Positions 1 to 9,862 are shown, counted from the first letter of the stretch. The stretch is 64,000 bases of DNA from Roseicyclus persicicus (GCF_012395815.1 NZ_JAAZQQ010000001.1:124001-188000), one strand, 5' to 3'. Translations and numbers: made by a program. Notes: generated by a model not told the origin, from the letters alone.

Positions 1-1
1 C

Positions 2-691
2 GCGGCCGACCTGCGCGTCGGGGAGGAATTCCGCGGCAATGCGCAGGCCTACCTGACGCGGAATTTCGACCGCTTCGAGATCCGGACCGGCGGAGAGGTG
101 CGGCCGGTCGAGGGGCGGCTGGGCGACATCCCCGCGCTGTCGGTGGCGGGGCTGCCCGAGGGGCTGGCTGTCGTGGTGCACCAGACCCGCGCGCTGCCCC
201 TGACCTGGTCGGAGTGGGAGCGTTTCCTCTCCTTCGCCGAGCACAAGGACCTGGGCGACGTCACCGCGATGCAGGCGGCGCGCGGGCTCGACCAGGTCGA
301 CGTGCGCGAGACCTACATCCGCTACGCCAAGTCGCTGGTCGCGGTGGGCGAGGGGGCCGGGCAGGACGCCCGCGTCGGTCTCCGGACCGAGCTGGTGGCA
401 CTGACGAACCCCTACACCGACGACCTGTCGGGGGGCATGGCGGTGCAGCTCTGGCTCGACGACGCGGTGCGGGCCGACGCGCAGGTGGAGCTGTTCGACG
501 AGGCGCCCGACGGCAGCGTGACGATCACGCTGCACCGCACCGACGCAGACGGCATCGCGCGCCTGCCGGTGACGCCCGGCCACCGCTACATGGTCGACGC
601 CGTGGCGCTGGAGCCGGTGGAGCCCGCGGCCGCGACCGACCCGGAGTGGCGCACGCTCTGGGCCAACCTGACCTTTGCCGTGCCGGGGTAG
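2..691 (+). CDS. DUF4198 domain-containing protein, C-terminal part
   Basis: The frame is open from the left window edge, so the start lies outside. About 229 residues are visible. The C-terminal part has the look of a DUF4198 (NikM-like, PF10670) protein: a beta-rich domain with a Gly-His-Arg-Tyr-Met-Val-Asp stretch near residue 195 of the visible part, followed by Glu-Pro and a closing Trp-Arg-Thr-Leu-Trp-Ala-Asn-Leu-Thr-Phe. In the family these proteins are periplasmic and often sit with metal or nickel/cobalt uptake genes. The signal peptide would be upstream, so location cannot be checked. No partner gene is visible on this side. The specific role is unknown; the family assignment is by motif memory only. 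Confidence 0.75.
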   Translation, partial: AADLRVGEEFRGNAQAYLTRNFDRFEIRTGGEVRPVEGRLGDIPALSVAGLPEGLAVVVHQTRALPLTWSEWERFLSFAEHKDLGDVTAMQAARGLDQVDVRETYIRYAKSLVAVGEGAGQDARVGLRTELVALTNPYTDDLSGGMAVQLWLDDAVRADAQVELFDEAPDGSVTITLHRTDADGIARLPVTPGHRYMVDAVALEPVEPAAATDPEWRTLWANLTFAVPG

Positions 692-718
692 GCGGGATTG
701 AGCGGCATGTCGTGATAT

Positions 719-728
719 TGTATATACA
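719..728. promoter_or_regulatory. Palindromic TGTATATACA, toxin-antitoxin promoter/operator candidate
   Basis: A perfect 10-base palindrome, TGTATATACA, lies 10 bases before the GTG of the toxin gene in otherwise GC-rich DNA. It overlaps -10-like hexamers (TATTGT, TATACA). Such a site suits autoregulation by a ribbon-helix-helix antitoxin. The operator role is inferred. Confidence 0.45.
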
Positions 729-737
729 GAGTATGTT

Positions 738-1013
738 GTGGTTGCGTATCGGTGGAGTGCAGAGAAGGAGGCGGCGCTGCGGGCCGATCGGGGGCTGGAG
801 TTCGACGCCCTCGTCCTCGCGATCGAGACGGGCGGCCTGCTCGATGATATCGAGAACCCCAGCCGCAACTTTCCGCACCAGCGGGCCTACGTGGTCGCCT
901 GGGACGGGTACGCGGTCATCGTGCCCTATGTGAGGGACGGTGACACGGTGTTCCTGAAGACCGCCTATCGCAACCGGAAGGCGACGCGCCGCTATATCGG
1001 AGACCAGTCATGA
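738..1013 (+). CDS. BrnT-like toxin of a type II toxin-antitoxin pair
   Basis: This 91-residue protein starts with Val-Ala-Tyr-Arg-Trp-Ser-Ala-Glu-Lys and continues with an LEFDALVLAIETGGLLDDIE block, a QRAYVVAWDGYAVIVPYV block and the ending FLKTAYRNRKATRRY. That arrangement matches small BrnT-like RNase toxins, where basic residues near the C-terminus contribute to RNA cleavage. The start is GTG with only a weak purine stretch before it, so the exact start is less certain than the frame. The stop overlaps the ATG of the next gene by four bases (ATGA), giving the toxin-first order usual for brnT-brnA. The family says ribonuclease; activity is not shown by sequence alone. Confidence 0.7.
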   Translation: MVAYRWSAEKEAALRADRGLEFDALVLAIETGGLLDDIENPSRNFPHQRAYVVAWDGYAVIVPYVRDGDTVFLKTAYRNRKATRRYIGDQS

Positions 1014-1324
1014 AACGCCCGGGCCAGATGAAATTCGACGAAACCCCGCTCGACGACGAGGAGCGCGAGATCATGGAGGCCTTCGACAAGGCCTTCGACG
1101 AGGGCACGCTGGTGTCCCACCTGACCCCCGAACGGAAGGCCGAACTGGAGGAGATCGCGCGCACGACGCTGGCGGCCCGGCGCAAGCCGATCTCGCTGCG
1201 GTTGCCGGTCGAGGATCTGGAGCGGCTCAAGGCCCGCGCCGCCGAGCTGGGGATGCCCTACCAGACGCTGCTCGCCTCCATCGTGCACCAGTATGTCGAG
1301 GGCCGGCTGGTCGAGCGGCGCTGA
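1010..1324 (+). CDS. CopG/BrnA-like ribbon-helix-helix antitoxin
   Basis: This 104-residue protein is translationally coupled to the toxin by an ATGA overlap. The N-terminal half is acidic (EEREIMEAFDKAFDEG), as expected for a toxin-neutralising arm. The C-terminal half holds a ribbon-helix-helix motif: a short strand, RRKPISLRLPVEDLERLKAR, then two helices ending YQTLLASIVHQYVEGRL. This fits the CopG_antitoxin group. It should neutralise the upstream toxin and repress the shared promoter, probably at the palindrome 10 bases before the toxin start. The fold is clear; the partner assignment rests on position. Confidence 0.75.
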   Translation: MKRPGQMKFDETPLDDEEREIMEAFDKAFDEGTLVSHLTPERKAELEEIARTTLAARRKPISLRLPVEDLERLKARAAELGMPYQTLLASIVHQYVEGRLVERR

Positions 1325-1338
1325 GCCCCATCGCCGCC

Positions 1339-1367
1339 TTGCCCGCCCGGCCCCGAGCGGCTAAAGC
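1339..1367 (+). promoter_or_regulatory. Putative leuD promoter
   Basis: TTGCCC at 1339-1344 and TAAAGC at 1362-1367 are separated by 17 bases, a sigma70-like spacing, about 28 bases before the leuD ATG. Read by eye; moderate support. Confidence 0.4.
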
Positions 1368-1394
1368 GGGCGCGTCCGACCGAGGAGACGCCCC

Positions 1395-2000
1395 ATGGAG
1401 AAGTTCACCACCCTGACCGGTATCGCCGCGCCGCTGCCGCTGATCAACGTCGACACCGACATGATCATCCCCAAGCAGTTCCTGAAGACGATCCAGCGCT
1501 CGGGGCTTGGCAAGAACCTCTTCGACGAGATGCGCTACGACACGGACGGCAACGAGATCCCCGATTTCGTGCTCAACCGGCCCGCCTACCGCAACGCGCA
1601 GATCCTGGTCGCCGGCGACAACTTCGGCTGCGGCTCCTCGCGCGAACATGCGCCCTGGGCGCTGCTCGATTTCGGCATCCGCTGCGTGATCGCGCCGGGC
1701 TTTGCCGACATCTTCTTCAACAACTGCTTCAAGAACGGCATCCTGCCGATCGTCCTGCCGCAGGAGGACGTCGACAAGCTGATGGACGACGCCGAGCGCG
1801 GCGCCAACGCCATCCTGACCGTCGACCTGGAAAACCAGACGATCACCGGCCCGGACGGCGGCTCGATCTCCTTCGAGGTCGACGCCTTCCGCAAGCATTG
1901 CCTGCTGAACGGGCTGGACGACATCGGCCTGACGCTGGAGAAGGCCGCGGCCATCGAGGCCTTCGAAACGCAGGCCGGACAGGCGCGCCCCTGGGTCTGA
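1395..2000 (+). CDS. leuD: 3-isopropylmalate dehydratase small subunit
   Basis: LeuD pairs with LeuC to isomerise 2-isopropylmalate to 3-isopropylmalate in leucine biosynthesis. The 201-residue length is normal for the family. The swivel-domain signature [17 protein letters not shown] is at about residue 75, and the N-terminus ([27 protein letters not shown]) is characteristic. A GGAG ribosome binding site precedes the ATG at good distance. leuC is not in this window, so the large subunit must be encoded elsewhere. leuB lies about 2.2 kb downstream in the same direction, with two unrelated genes between. Confidence 0.96.
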   Translation: MEKFTTLTGIAAPLPLINVDTDMIIPKQFLKTIQRSGLGKNLFDEMRYDTDGNEIPDFVLNRPAYRNAQILVAGDNFGCGSSREHAPWALLDFGIRCVIAPGFADIFFNNCFKNGILPIVLPQEDVDKLMDDAERGANAILTVDLENQTITGPDGGSISFEVDAFRKHCLLNGLDDIGLTLEKAAAIEAFETQAGQARPWV

Positions 2001-2214
2001 GGCCCGGCGGCGCCCGCCGGCGCTGTGATGCAAACCGGCGACACCCATGATGCCAATGCGGCGGAATTGTGGCGAAAGGGCGTCGCAATTCTTGCCAGCC
2101 CGTCAACCTTTAGGCACCTTGCCGCCAAAAGAATGCTTTCAATGCGTGGCGTTATGCGACGCATCGGAGTGATAACCGGCGGTCCCGATGCCGCCGCGAT
2201 CGAGGTGAGAGGCA

Positions 2215-3054
2215 GTGCTGGCTAGGCTTGTGGGCGCCCTGGTGCGCGCGGCCATCGTGGTATTGGTCGTCGCGACTCCGTCGCTGCTCCTTCCGGGGAC
2301 CACCCAGGAAGGCGCGCAGATGGTGATGCTCGTGGGGCTGACGCTGGGCCTGTTCACGGCGATCGAGTATGGCTCCACCTACCCCGCGCTGATCGAGTTC
2401 CGCGACGCGCCGCCCTTCAACCGGGTGCGCATCCTGTCGCTGCTGTTCATGCTGTTCTTCCTCAGCGTCGTGGCCGGCGGGTCCGATCCGGGCTCGACCC
2501 TGCCGCTGGTGCTGAACGCGCTCGGGCTTCTGATCGGCGAGGCGCTGGACGTCTCGTGGAGCCCGCTGACCGTGGTGCTGAACAGCATTCCGGCCACGGC
2601 GGCGCCGGTGTCGGCGCTGCAGGTCAAGGTCATGACCGGGCTTGCGGCCTTCATCTCGCTGGCGGCGCTGGTGGTGTTCGCGCTTCTCCTGCGGCTGCAG
2701 CAGTGGCCGAGCCGGGGGCAGGCCTTCAACGTGTGGGTGAACCTGCCCACCTTCGACCCCACGACCGGTGGCGACGTGGTCGCCCGGCTGACCCGGGACG
2801 CCCGCGTTAACATTATCTTAGGCATTAGCGTTGCATTCATCCTCCCGGTGGTCGGCCTGACCGCGGCCAACCACATCGGGCTGCAGGTCGTCGCCTCGCC
2901 TCACGCGATGGTCTGGGGGATCGCGCTATGGATGTTCCTGCCGCTCAGCATGGTCATGCGCGGCATGGCGATGGCGCGGATCGCCGGGATGATCCGCCAG
3001 CGCCGGGCCCGGCTGGTGGCCTCGGTCGGGGCGGACGCCGCGCGGCTGGCCTGA
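2215..3054 (+). CDS. Polytopic membrane protein of unknown function
   Basis: A 279-residue protein starting at GTG after a GAGGTGAGAGG ribosome binding region. Hydrophobic segments occur near residues 8-28, 38-55, 70-92, 97-115, 140-165, 198-222 and 228-250, so about six or seven membrane spans with a basic C-terminal tail (MIRQRRARLVAS). I recognise no catalytic motif. It sits between leuD and leuB and just before a secreted endonuclease/phosphatase-fold protein, whose coding starts at or inside its last codons. Function unknown. Confidence 0.85.
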   Translation: MLARLVGALVRAAIVVLVVATPSLLLPGTTQEGAQMVMLVGLTLGLFTAIEYGSTYPALIEFRDAPPFNRVRILSLLFMLFFLSVVAGGSDPGSTLPLVLNALGLLIGEALDVSWSPLTVVLNSIPATAAPVSALQVKVMTGLAAFISLAALVVFALLLRLQQWPSRGQAFNVWVNLPTFDPTTGGDVVARLTRDARVNIILGISVAFILPVVGLTAANHIGLQVVASPHAMVWGIALWMFLPLSMVMRGMAMARIAGMIRQRRARLVASVGADAARLA

Positions 3055-4100
3055 TCCTTGCCATCCTTCTGGCCGCCGCGCCGGGGGCGTTCCCCCGTGC
3101 CGCGGCCGCCGACACCCTGCGGCTTGCCACCTTCCACAGCGGGCTGAGCCGGGACGGCCCCGGCCTCCTCCTGCGCGACATCCGCCGGGGCGAGGACGCG
3201 CAGGTGGCGGCCAGCCTGCAGGTCATCGCGGCGGCCGATGCCGACATCGTTCTCTTGCAGGACGTCGACTGGGACGCCGGGCTGGCCGCGCTCGACGCGC
3301 TGGCCGCGCGGCTGGCCGAGGCGGGCGCGGCCTATCCCCACCGGCTGGCGCTGCGCCCCAACACGGGCCGGCCCACGGGCCACGACCTCGACGGCGACGG
3401 GCGCAGCTGGCGGGCGCGGGATGCCCATGGCTACGGGCATTTCAGCGGGCAGGGGGGCATGGCGCTGCTGTCGCGGCACCCGATCGGGCCGGTGCGCGAC
3501 TTCAGCGCCTATCTCTGGTCCGACCTGCCGGGCGGCGCGGCGGCGTCGGTCGTGCCCGAGGCCGCGCTGCCGGTGCTGCGGCTGGCGAGCGTGGCCGCCT
3601 GGGACGTGGCGGTGGAGGCCCCGGGCGGCCCGCTGCACATCCTGGCGCTGCACGCCGGCCCCCCGGTCTTCGACGGGCCCGAGGACCGTAACGGCCGCCG
3701 CAACGCCGACGAGCTGCGGTTCTGGCAGCTCTACCTCGACGGCTGGGCGCCCGGGGGGCCGGGGCTGGCGACCGACCGCTTCGCGCTGATGGGCACGCTC
3801 AACCTCGACCCCGACCGGGGCGAGGGGCGGCGCGCGGCGCTGGCGGCGCTGCTCACCCATCCGCGCCTGCAGGACCCGGTCCCGCGCCGCCCCAGCGGCG
3901 GGACCGAGACCGCCGACTGGCCCGAGCCGGTGCCCGGCGACCTGCGCGTCGATTACATCCTGCCCTCGGCCGCGCTACGGGTCGCGGCGGCGGGCGTGCT
4001 CTGGCCCGAGGGGGAGGACGGCGTGCTGCCCCTGTCGGTCGCGGCGGCGGCCTCGGACCACCGCCTGGTCTGGGTGGACATCGGGATCGCGCCGCCCTGA
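3051..4100 (+). CDS. Secreted endonuclease/exonuclease/phosphatase-fold protein
   Basis: A roughly 349-residue protein of the EEP (DNase I-like) superfamily. Visible landmarks are LRLATFH early, ADIVLLQDVDWD near residue 65, LHILALHAGPPV, FALMGTLNLDPDRGEG with the conserved Asn-x-Asp-like pair, DYILPS, and a terminal SDHRLVW. The N-terminus LILAILLAAAPGAFPRAAAAD is a convincing signal peptide, so export to the periplasm or outside is likely. The start is odd: the only upstream ATG in frame is at 2928, inside the previous gene, and would add about 41 hydrophilic residues. The signal peptide itself begins at a CTG at 3051 whose last bases form the preceding stop codon. A TTG at 3255 would truncate the domain. 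Start uncertain, frame secure. Confidence 0.8.
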   Translation: MILAILLAAAPGAFPRAAAADTLRLATFHSGLSRDGPGLLLRDIRRGEDAQVAASLQVIAAADADIVLLQDVDWDAGLAALDALAARLAEAGAAYPHRLALRPNTGRPTGHDLDGDGRSWRARDAHGYGHFSGQGGMALLSRHPIGPVRDFSAYLWSDLPGGAAASVVPEAALPVLRLASVAAWDVAVEAPGGPLHILALHAGPPVFDGPEDRNGRRNADELRFWQLYLDGWAPGGPGLATDRFALMGTLNLDPDRGEGRRAALAALLTHPRLQDPVPRRPSGGTETADWPEPVPGDLRVDYILPSAALRVAAAGVLWPEGEDGVLPLSVAAAASDHRLVWVDIGIAPP

Positions 4101-4115
4101 GCCGCCCGGGCTTGC

Positions 4116-4144
4116 TTGACGCCCCGTCACGGCTTGGCTAGGCG
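4116..4144 (+). promoter_or_regulatory. Putative leuB promoter
   Basis: TTGACG at 4116-4121 and TAGGCG at 4139-4144 are 17 bases apart, just after the preceding stop and about 33 bases before the leuB ATG. Suggests leuB is transcribed independently of leuD. Confidence 0.5.
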
Positions 4145-4177
4145 AGGCTGACCAATCCAGCCAAGGGACACCCGACC

Positions 4178-5281
4178 ATGACCGACCGTTCTCTCCTGAT
4201 CCTTCCCGGCGACGGGATCGGCCCCGAAGTGATGGCCGAGGTGCGGAAGGTCATCGACTGGTTCGGGACGCGGGGCATTTCCTTCACCGTGACCGAGGAC
4301 CTGGTGGGCGGCGCGGCCTACGACGCGCACGGCACGCCGCTGACCGACGCCACCATGGCCAAGGCGCAGGAGGTGGACGCCGTCCTGCTCGGCGCCGTGG
4401 GCGGGCCGAAATACGACGTGCTGGATTTCAGCGTGAAGCCCGAGCGCGGCCTGCTGCGGCTGCGCAAGGAGATGGACCTCTACGCCAACCTGCGCCCGGC
4501 GCAGTGCTTCGACGCGCTGGCCGATTTCTCGTCGCTGAAGAAGGACGTGGTGGCCGGCCTCGACATCATGATCGTGCGCGAGCTGACCTCGGGCGTCTAT
4601 TTCGGCGAGCCGCGCGGGATCATCAAGGAAGGCAACGAGCGCGTGGGCATCAACACCCAGCGCTACACCGAGTCCGAGATCGCCCGCGTGGCCCGGTCGG
4701 CCTTCGAGCTGGCGCGGCGGCGGGGCAACAAGGTCTGCTCGATGGAGAAGGCCAACGTCATGGAATCGGGCGTGCTGTGGCGGCAGGTCGTGCAGGAGGT
4801 GCGCGACGCCGAATACCCCGACGTCGAGCTGTCGCACATGTACGCCGACGCCGGCGCGATGCAGCTGACGCGCTGGCCCAAGCAGTTCGACGTGATCGTC
4901 ACCGACAACCTGTTCGGCGACCTGCTGTCCGACCTCGCCGCGATGCTGACCGGGTCGCTGGGGATGCTGCCCTCGGCCTCGCTCGGCGCGCCGATGGAGA
5001 ACGGCCGGCCCAAGGCGCTGTATGAGCCGGTGCACGGCTCGGCCCCCGACATCGCGGGGCAGGGCAAGGCGAACCCCATCGCCTGCATCCTGAGCTTTGC
5101 GATGGCGCTGCGCTATTCCTTCGACCTCGGGTCCGAGGCCGAGCGGCTGGAGCACGCCGTGAACGCGGTGCTGGCCGATGGCCTGCGCACCGCCGACCTG
5201 ATGGGCCCCGAGGGCGGCACGCCGATTTCCACGGCGCAGATGGGCGACGCCATCGTCGCCAAGCTGGCCGCCAGCGTCTGA
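4178..5281 (+). CDS. leuB: 3-isopropylmalate dehydrogenase
   Basis: LeuB oxidises and decarboxylates 3-isopropylmalate to 2-oxoisocaproate using NAD in the cytosol. The 367 residues carry the family signatures: [10 protein letters not shown] at the N-terminus, substrate-binding arginines around [20 protein letters not shown], the metal-binding [21 protein letters not shown], and [21 protein letters not shown] in the NAD site. Length is typical. An AAGGGA ribosome binding site lies about 8 bases before the ATG. The SDR gene follows after a single base, so the two are probably cotranscribed. Confidence 0.97.
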   Translation: MTDRSLLILPGDGIGPEVMAEVRKVIDWFGTRGISFTVTEDLVGGAAYDAHGTPLTDATMAKAQEVDAVLLGAVGGPKYDVLDFSVKPERGLLRLRKEMDLYANLRPAQCFDALADFSSLKKDVVAGLDIMIVRELTSGVYFGEPRGIIKEGNERVGINTQRYTESEIARVARSAFELARRRGNKVCSMEKANVMESGVLWRQVVQEVRDAEYPDVELSHMYADAGAMQLTRWPKQFDVIVTDNLFGDLLSDLAAMLTGSLGMLPSASLGAPMENGRPKALYEPVHGSAPDIAGQGKANPIACILSFAMALRYSFDLGSEAERLEHAVNAVLADGLRTADLMGPEGGTPISTAQMGDAIVAKLAASV

Positions 5282-5282
5282 C

Positions 5283-6026
5283 ATGCGCAGGGCGCTCGTC
5301 ACCGGCGCGGCGCGGGGCATCGGGCTGGCCACCACGCGGCTGTTCCTCGAGGAGGGATACCGCGTGGTCATGGTCGACCGCGACGCGCCCGCGCTGGCCG
5401 AGGCGGCCGATGGGCTGGCGGGCGTCGTGCCGGTGGTGGCCGATGTCTCGATCCCGGCGGAGGTCGCCCGCATGGTGGAGGAGGCCGGCCTGTCGGACGG
5501 TCTCCACGCGCTGGTGAACAACGCGGGCGTGGCCGATTTCGGGCCGATCGAGGCGACCGACTTCACCCGCTGGCGCAGGGTGATGGAGACGAACCTCGAC
5601 GGCGTGTTCCTGGTCAGCCAGGCCCTGACCCCGGCGCTGCGGGCCGGGCGTGGGGCCATCGTCAACATCGCGTCGATCTCGGGCCTGCGCGCCTCGACGC
5701 TGCGGGTGGCCTACGGCACGTCCAAGGCGGGGGTGATCCAGCTGACCCAGCAGCAGGCGGTGGAGCTGGGCGAGCACGGCGTCCGCGCCAACTGCGTCTG
5801 CCCCGGTCCGGTGCGCACCAAGCTGGCCATGGCCGTGCACACGCAGGACATCATCGACGCCTACCACGACGCGATCCCGTTGAACCGCTACGGGTCGGAA
5901 CGCGAGATCGCCGAGGCCATCGCCTTCCTCTGCTCGGAGCGTGCCAGCTACATCACCGGGCAGGTGCTGGCCGTCGACGGCGGCTTCGAGGCGGCGGGCG
6001 TCGGCCTGCCGGCGCTGCGCCGCTGA
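5283..6026 (+). CDS. SDR family NAD(P)-dependent oxidoreductase
   Basis: A classical short-chain dehydrogenase/reductase of 247 residues. The nucleotide-binding TGAARGIG is at residues 7-14, the structural NNAG near residue 80, and the catalytic Ser-Tyr-Lys set appears as ASISG followed by YGTSK. The C-terminal GQVLAVDGGF is the common closing motif. The acidic residue after the second strand (VMVDRD) suggests NAD preference. It starts one base after leuB and is probably translated with it. Substrate unknown; nothing ties it to leucine synthesis except position. Confidence 0.88.
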   Translation: MRRALVTGAARGIGLATTRLFLEEGYRVVMVDRDAPALAEAADGLAGVVPVVADVSIPAEVARMVEEAGLSDGLHALVNNAGVADFGPIEATDFTRWRRVMETNLDGVFLVSQALTPALRAGRGAIVNIASISGLRASTLRVAYGTSKAGVIQLTQQQAVELGEHGVRANCVCPGPVRTKLAMAVHTQDIIDAYHDAIPLNRYGSEREIAEAIAFLCSERASYITGQVLAVDGGFEAAGVGLPALRR

Positions 6027-6078
6027 CGGCGCGCGGACGGGTTTGACGGCGGGGCCGGGCCGGGGCAGTGTCCGGCCC

Positions 6079-7044
6079 ATGACCGACACGAGCCCCATCC
6101 TCCGCGGCGCGCTTCTCGCGCTCCTGGCCTTCGGGATCTACGCCACCCATGACGTGATCATCAAGGCGCTGGGCGGCACCTATTCGCCGGTGCAGACCGT
6201 GTTCTTCAGCGTGCTGTTCGGCTTTCCGCTGGTGACGCTGCTGCTGCTGCGCGACCGCTCCGAGGCGAACCTGATCCCCAAGCACCCGCTGTGGACACTG
6301 GTCCGCACCGTCGCCGTGGTCATCACAGGGGTCACGGCCTTCTATGCCTTCTCGGTGCTGCCGCTGGCGCAGACCTACGCCATCCTCTTCGCCGCCCCGC
6401 TGCTGATCACGCTGCTTGCGATCCCGATGCTGGGCGAGCGCGTGGGCATCCGCCGTGGCATCGCCGTGGTGGTGGGGCTTGCCGGGGTGATGGTGGTGCT
6501 GCGCCCCGGGGCCGAGCCGCTGACGCTGGGCCACCTCGCGGCGCTCCTGTCGGCCTTCACCGGGGCGCTGGGCGCGGTGATCATGCGCAAGGTCGGGCGC
6601 GAGGAGCGGTCGGTGGTGCTGATCCTCTACCCGATGATCGGGAACTTCCTGTTCATGGGCGCGGCGCTGCCCTTCGTCTACCGGCCGATGCCGCTGATCG
6701 ACCTGGCCGGCCTCGCGGTGATCGCCGCGCTGGCGCTGGTGGCGACGCATCTGGTGATCCGGGCCTACCGGGCCGCGCCGGCCGTGGTGGTGGCGCCGAT
6801 GCAGTATTCCCAGATCCTCTGGGCGACCTTCTACGGCGTCGTCCTGTTCGACGAGTCGCTCGACCTGCCCACCGCGCTGGGGGCGGGGATCATCATTGCC
6901 TCGGGGGTCTACATCGTGCTGCGCGAGGGGCGCGTGGGCGTCTCGCGGACCACGCCGGTGCTGCGGACCCGCACGCGGCTGGGCCTGCCGGTGTCGCCGC
7001 GCGTGTCCACCCTGATGCGCGACCGGGAGGACCCGGCCGAGTGA
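6079..7044 (+). CDS. DMT family transporter (two EamA domains)
   Basis: A 321-residue inner-membrane protein with ten hydrophobic segments in two EamA repeats, as in drug/metabolite exporters. I chose the ATG at 6079 because the preceding in-frame region is the end of the SDR gene in another frame; the resulting N-terminus (MTDTSPILRGALLALLAFGIYATHD) begins directly with the first span. A cytoplasmic tail of about 35 polar residues (from REGRVGVSRT) is longer than usual. Substrate unknown. It is one of three DMT transporters in this window (others at 16640 and 56986). Confidence 0.85.
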   Translation: MTDTSPILRGALLALLAFGIYATHDVIIKALGGTYSPVQTVFFSVLFGFPLVTLLLLRDRSEANLIPKHPLWTLVRTVAVVITGVTAFYAFSVLPLAQTYAILFAAPLLITLLAIPMLGERVGIRRGIAVVVGLAGVMVVLRPGAEPLTLGHLAALLSAFTGALGAVIMRKVGREERSVVLILYPMIGNFLFMGAALPFVYRPMPLIDLAGLAVIAALALVATHLVIRAYRAAPAVVVAPMQYSQILWATFYGVVLFDESLDLPTALGAGIIIASGVYIVLREGRVGVSRTTPVLRTRTRLGLPVSPRVSTLMRDREDPAE

Positions 7045-7131
7045 CCGGCGCGGCCGCCGCGGCGATCCGCGCGGGAGCGGCCGAAGCCTCTTGCAATGCC
7101 GCCCCGGCGGCGCTATCCCGCGCGGCACGGT

Positions 7132-7208
7132 CGGAGTGTAGCTCAGCCTGGTAGAGCACTGTCTTCGGGAGGCAGGGGCCGGAGGTTCGAATCCTCTCAC
7201 TCCGACCA
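7132..7208 (+). tRNA. tRNA-Pro (CGG anticodon)
   Basis: A 77-base cloverleaf with encoded CCA. Acceptor arms are CGGAGTG and CACTCCG, the D stem is GCTC/GAGC, the anticodon stem is CTGTC/GGCAG around loop TTCGGGA (anticodon CGG, reading CCG), and the T arm is GGAGG-TTCGAAT-CCTCT. All stems pair with normal wobble. Confidence 0.97.
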
Positions 7209-7214
7209 GTTCAT

Positions 7215-7235
7215 CAGGGGCCCCATGGGCCCCTG
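7215..7235. terminator. Terminator hairpin after tRNA-Pro
   Basis: A perfect 9-bp stem (CAGGGGCCC/GGGCCCCTG) with loop CAT, followed on the plus strand by TTGTCGTTT. It lies between tRNA-Pro and the convergent ABC transporter operon and can serve both. Confidence 0.7.
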
Positions 7236-7248
7236 TTGTCGTTTGGGG

Positions 7249-8312
<1,064 letters not shown>

Positions 8313-8316
<4 letters not shown>

Positions 8317-9800
8317 CGGGGGCCTTTCAGGTCTTGGAACGCGGCGTCGAGGCGCTGGGCGGCCGCGCTGCGGCGGGCGAGGCGGTCGGCCTGCGCCGCG
8401 GTGAGGGTGGCAAGCGTGTCGGCGTAGCCCGTGAAGGCCGCATCGAGGGCGGCGGGTGCCGGCCCGCCGATGCGGTCGCGGCGGGTGACGAAGCTTCGCG
8501 CGTCCACCGCCTCGGCAAAGGCGTCCCGCGTCAGGGCGGGGGCGCGGCCCGTGGTTTCGGCGAAGGCGGCGGCGAAGGCGGGGTAGCCCTGCTTGAGGGG
8601 GGCATCCTCCATGATCACGGCGCGGGCGGTGGCGGCGGCGATCTCGTGCGCCTGCCGGAAGCTGAGGCCCTCGGACCGCACCAGCGTATCGGCCAGTTCC
8701 GTGATGGTGATGCAGGCGGCATCCGTGGTGCGCGCGACGCGGTCGGCATTGATGGAACAGGCCGGCAGGAAGGCGGTCAGGAGGTCGAGCACGCGCGTGG
8801 CGTGCTCAAACGCCCCGTAGCCCGCCTGCTGCACCTCGCCCTCGCTGTCGTTCATGTCGGTGAAGGGGGTGTTGTGCATCGTGTTGACGATCACGTCGCA
8901 GCGCCCGGCGGCGACCGAGGCCATGTGGCGCAGGTGTTCGATCGGCACCGGGTTGCGTTTCTGTGGCATGATCGAGCTGATCTGCACGAGGCTGCGGGGG
9001 ACGTGGAGCTGGCCGACCTCGAAGGCGGACCAGAACGCCATGTCCTGCACCACGCGGCCGAGGTGGATCATCGGCAGCTTCAGCGCGGAGTAGAGGCCGG
9101 TGACGTAGTCGACCGAGGCGATGCAGCCGTAGGCATTCACCTTGGGCGCGGCGAAACCGAGGAGGTCGGCCATGCGCGCGCGGTCGATGGGGAACCCGCT
9201 GGTGGTGATGGCGGCGGCGCCCATCGGGCAGAGGTCCAGGGGGGCGATGGCGGCGTCGAGGCGGCGGATGTCGGACAGGAGCACCTCGATGACCGCGGCG
9301 AGGTAGTGGCCGAAGGTCGAGGGCTGGGCGGGCTGTCCGTGGGTGTAGGCCACGATCAGCGTGTCGCGCTCGGCGCGCGCCTTGTCGAGCAGCGCCGTGG
9401 CGAGGCGGAGCATCCGGGCCAGCGCGTCCTCGGCGCGGGTCCGCAGCGCCATCTTGAACTGGGTGTGGTCCATGTCGTTGCGGGACCGCGCGGTGTGGAG
9501 CGCGCCGCCGAGGTCGCCGAGGCGTTTTTTGAGTTCCGCCTCGACGAGGAAGAACCAGTCCTCGTGCTCGCCGGTGTAGGTGAGCGCCGCGCGGTCGGTC
9601 TCGGCGGCGATGGCGTCGAGCGCCTCGGCGATGGCCTTGCCCTCTTCTCGGCTTAGAATCCCGGTGTCCACCAGCATCACCAGATGGGCGCGGTTGATCG
9701 CGTCCATGTGGTCGGCGAAATGGGTCTTCACGCCTTCGAAGAGCGGCGCCAGCACCGTGTCGCGGTAGACCGGATCGGGGAAGGTGGTGGTATCGGTCAT
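8313..9800 (-). CDS. Argininosuccinate lyase-family enzyme in a sugar ABC operon
   Basis: A 495-residue member of the fumarase/aspartase/argininosuccinate lyase superfamily. The ArgH-type block HTARSRNDMDHTQFKM is near residue 103, YTHGQPAQPSTFGHY near 154 carries the conserved His, and the signature SSIMPQKRNP is near 277. Enzymes of this family eliminate fumarate from N-substituted aspartates. It lies between the permease and ATPase genes of a carbohydrate importer, with no argG nearby, and its sequence departs from housekeeping ArgH in the first motif (HTARSRNDM rather than HTGRSRNDQ). I infer a catabolic lyase acting on an imported N-succinyl/aspartyl conjugate. ArgH itself is the alternative. 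Confidence 0.8.
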
Positions 9801-9862
9801 GCCCGGGGCTCCGCCCGTTCGGGCCTCAAAAGGTCCACTGGACCTTTTGCCGACTTTGTCGG
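9801..9862. repeat. Intercistronic palindromic element inside the ABC operon
   Basis: Three successive small hairpins occupy most of the 70-base gap between the second permease and the lyase: GCCCG/CGGGC (9801-9805 with 9820-9824), a perfect 10-bp stem AAAAGGTCCA and its complement around one central base (9828-9848), and CCGAC-TTT-GTCGG (9850-9862). The unusually A/T-ended middle palindrome looks like a dispersed repeat or an mRNA-processing element rather than a terminator, since the operon continues. Confidence 0.6.

Noticed and set aside
2025-2225. Small plus-strand frame between leuD and the membrane protein gene
   Set aside because: No ribosome site, no conserved look, overlaps the next start; better read as the promoter and leader region.
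4133-4165. CTTGGCT/AGCCAAG stem before leuB as an RNA regulator
   Set aside because: The first arm overlaps the putative promoter and would lie upstream of the transcript start, so the RNA could not form it.
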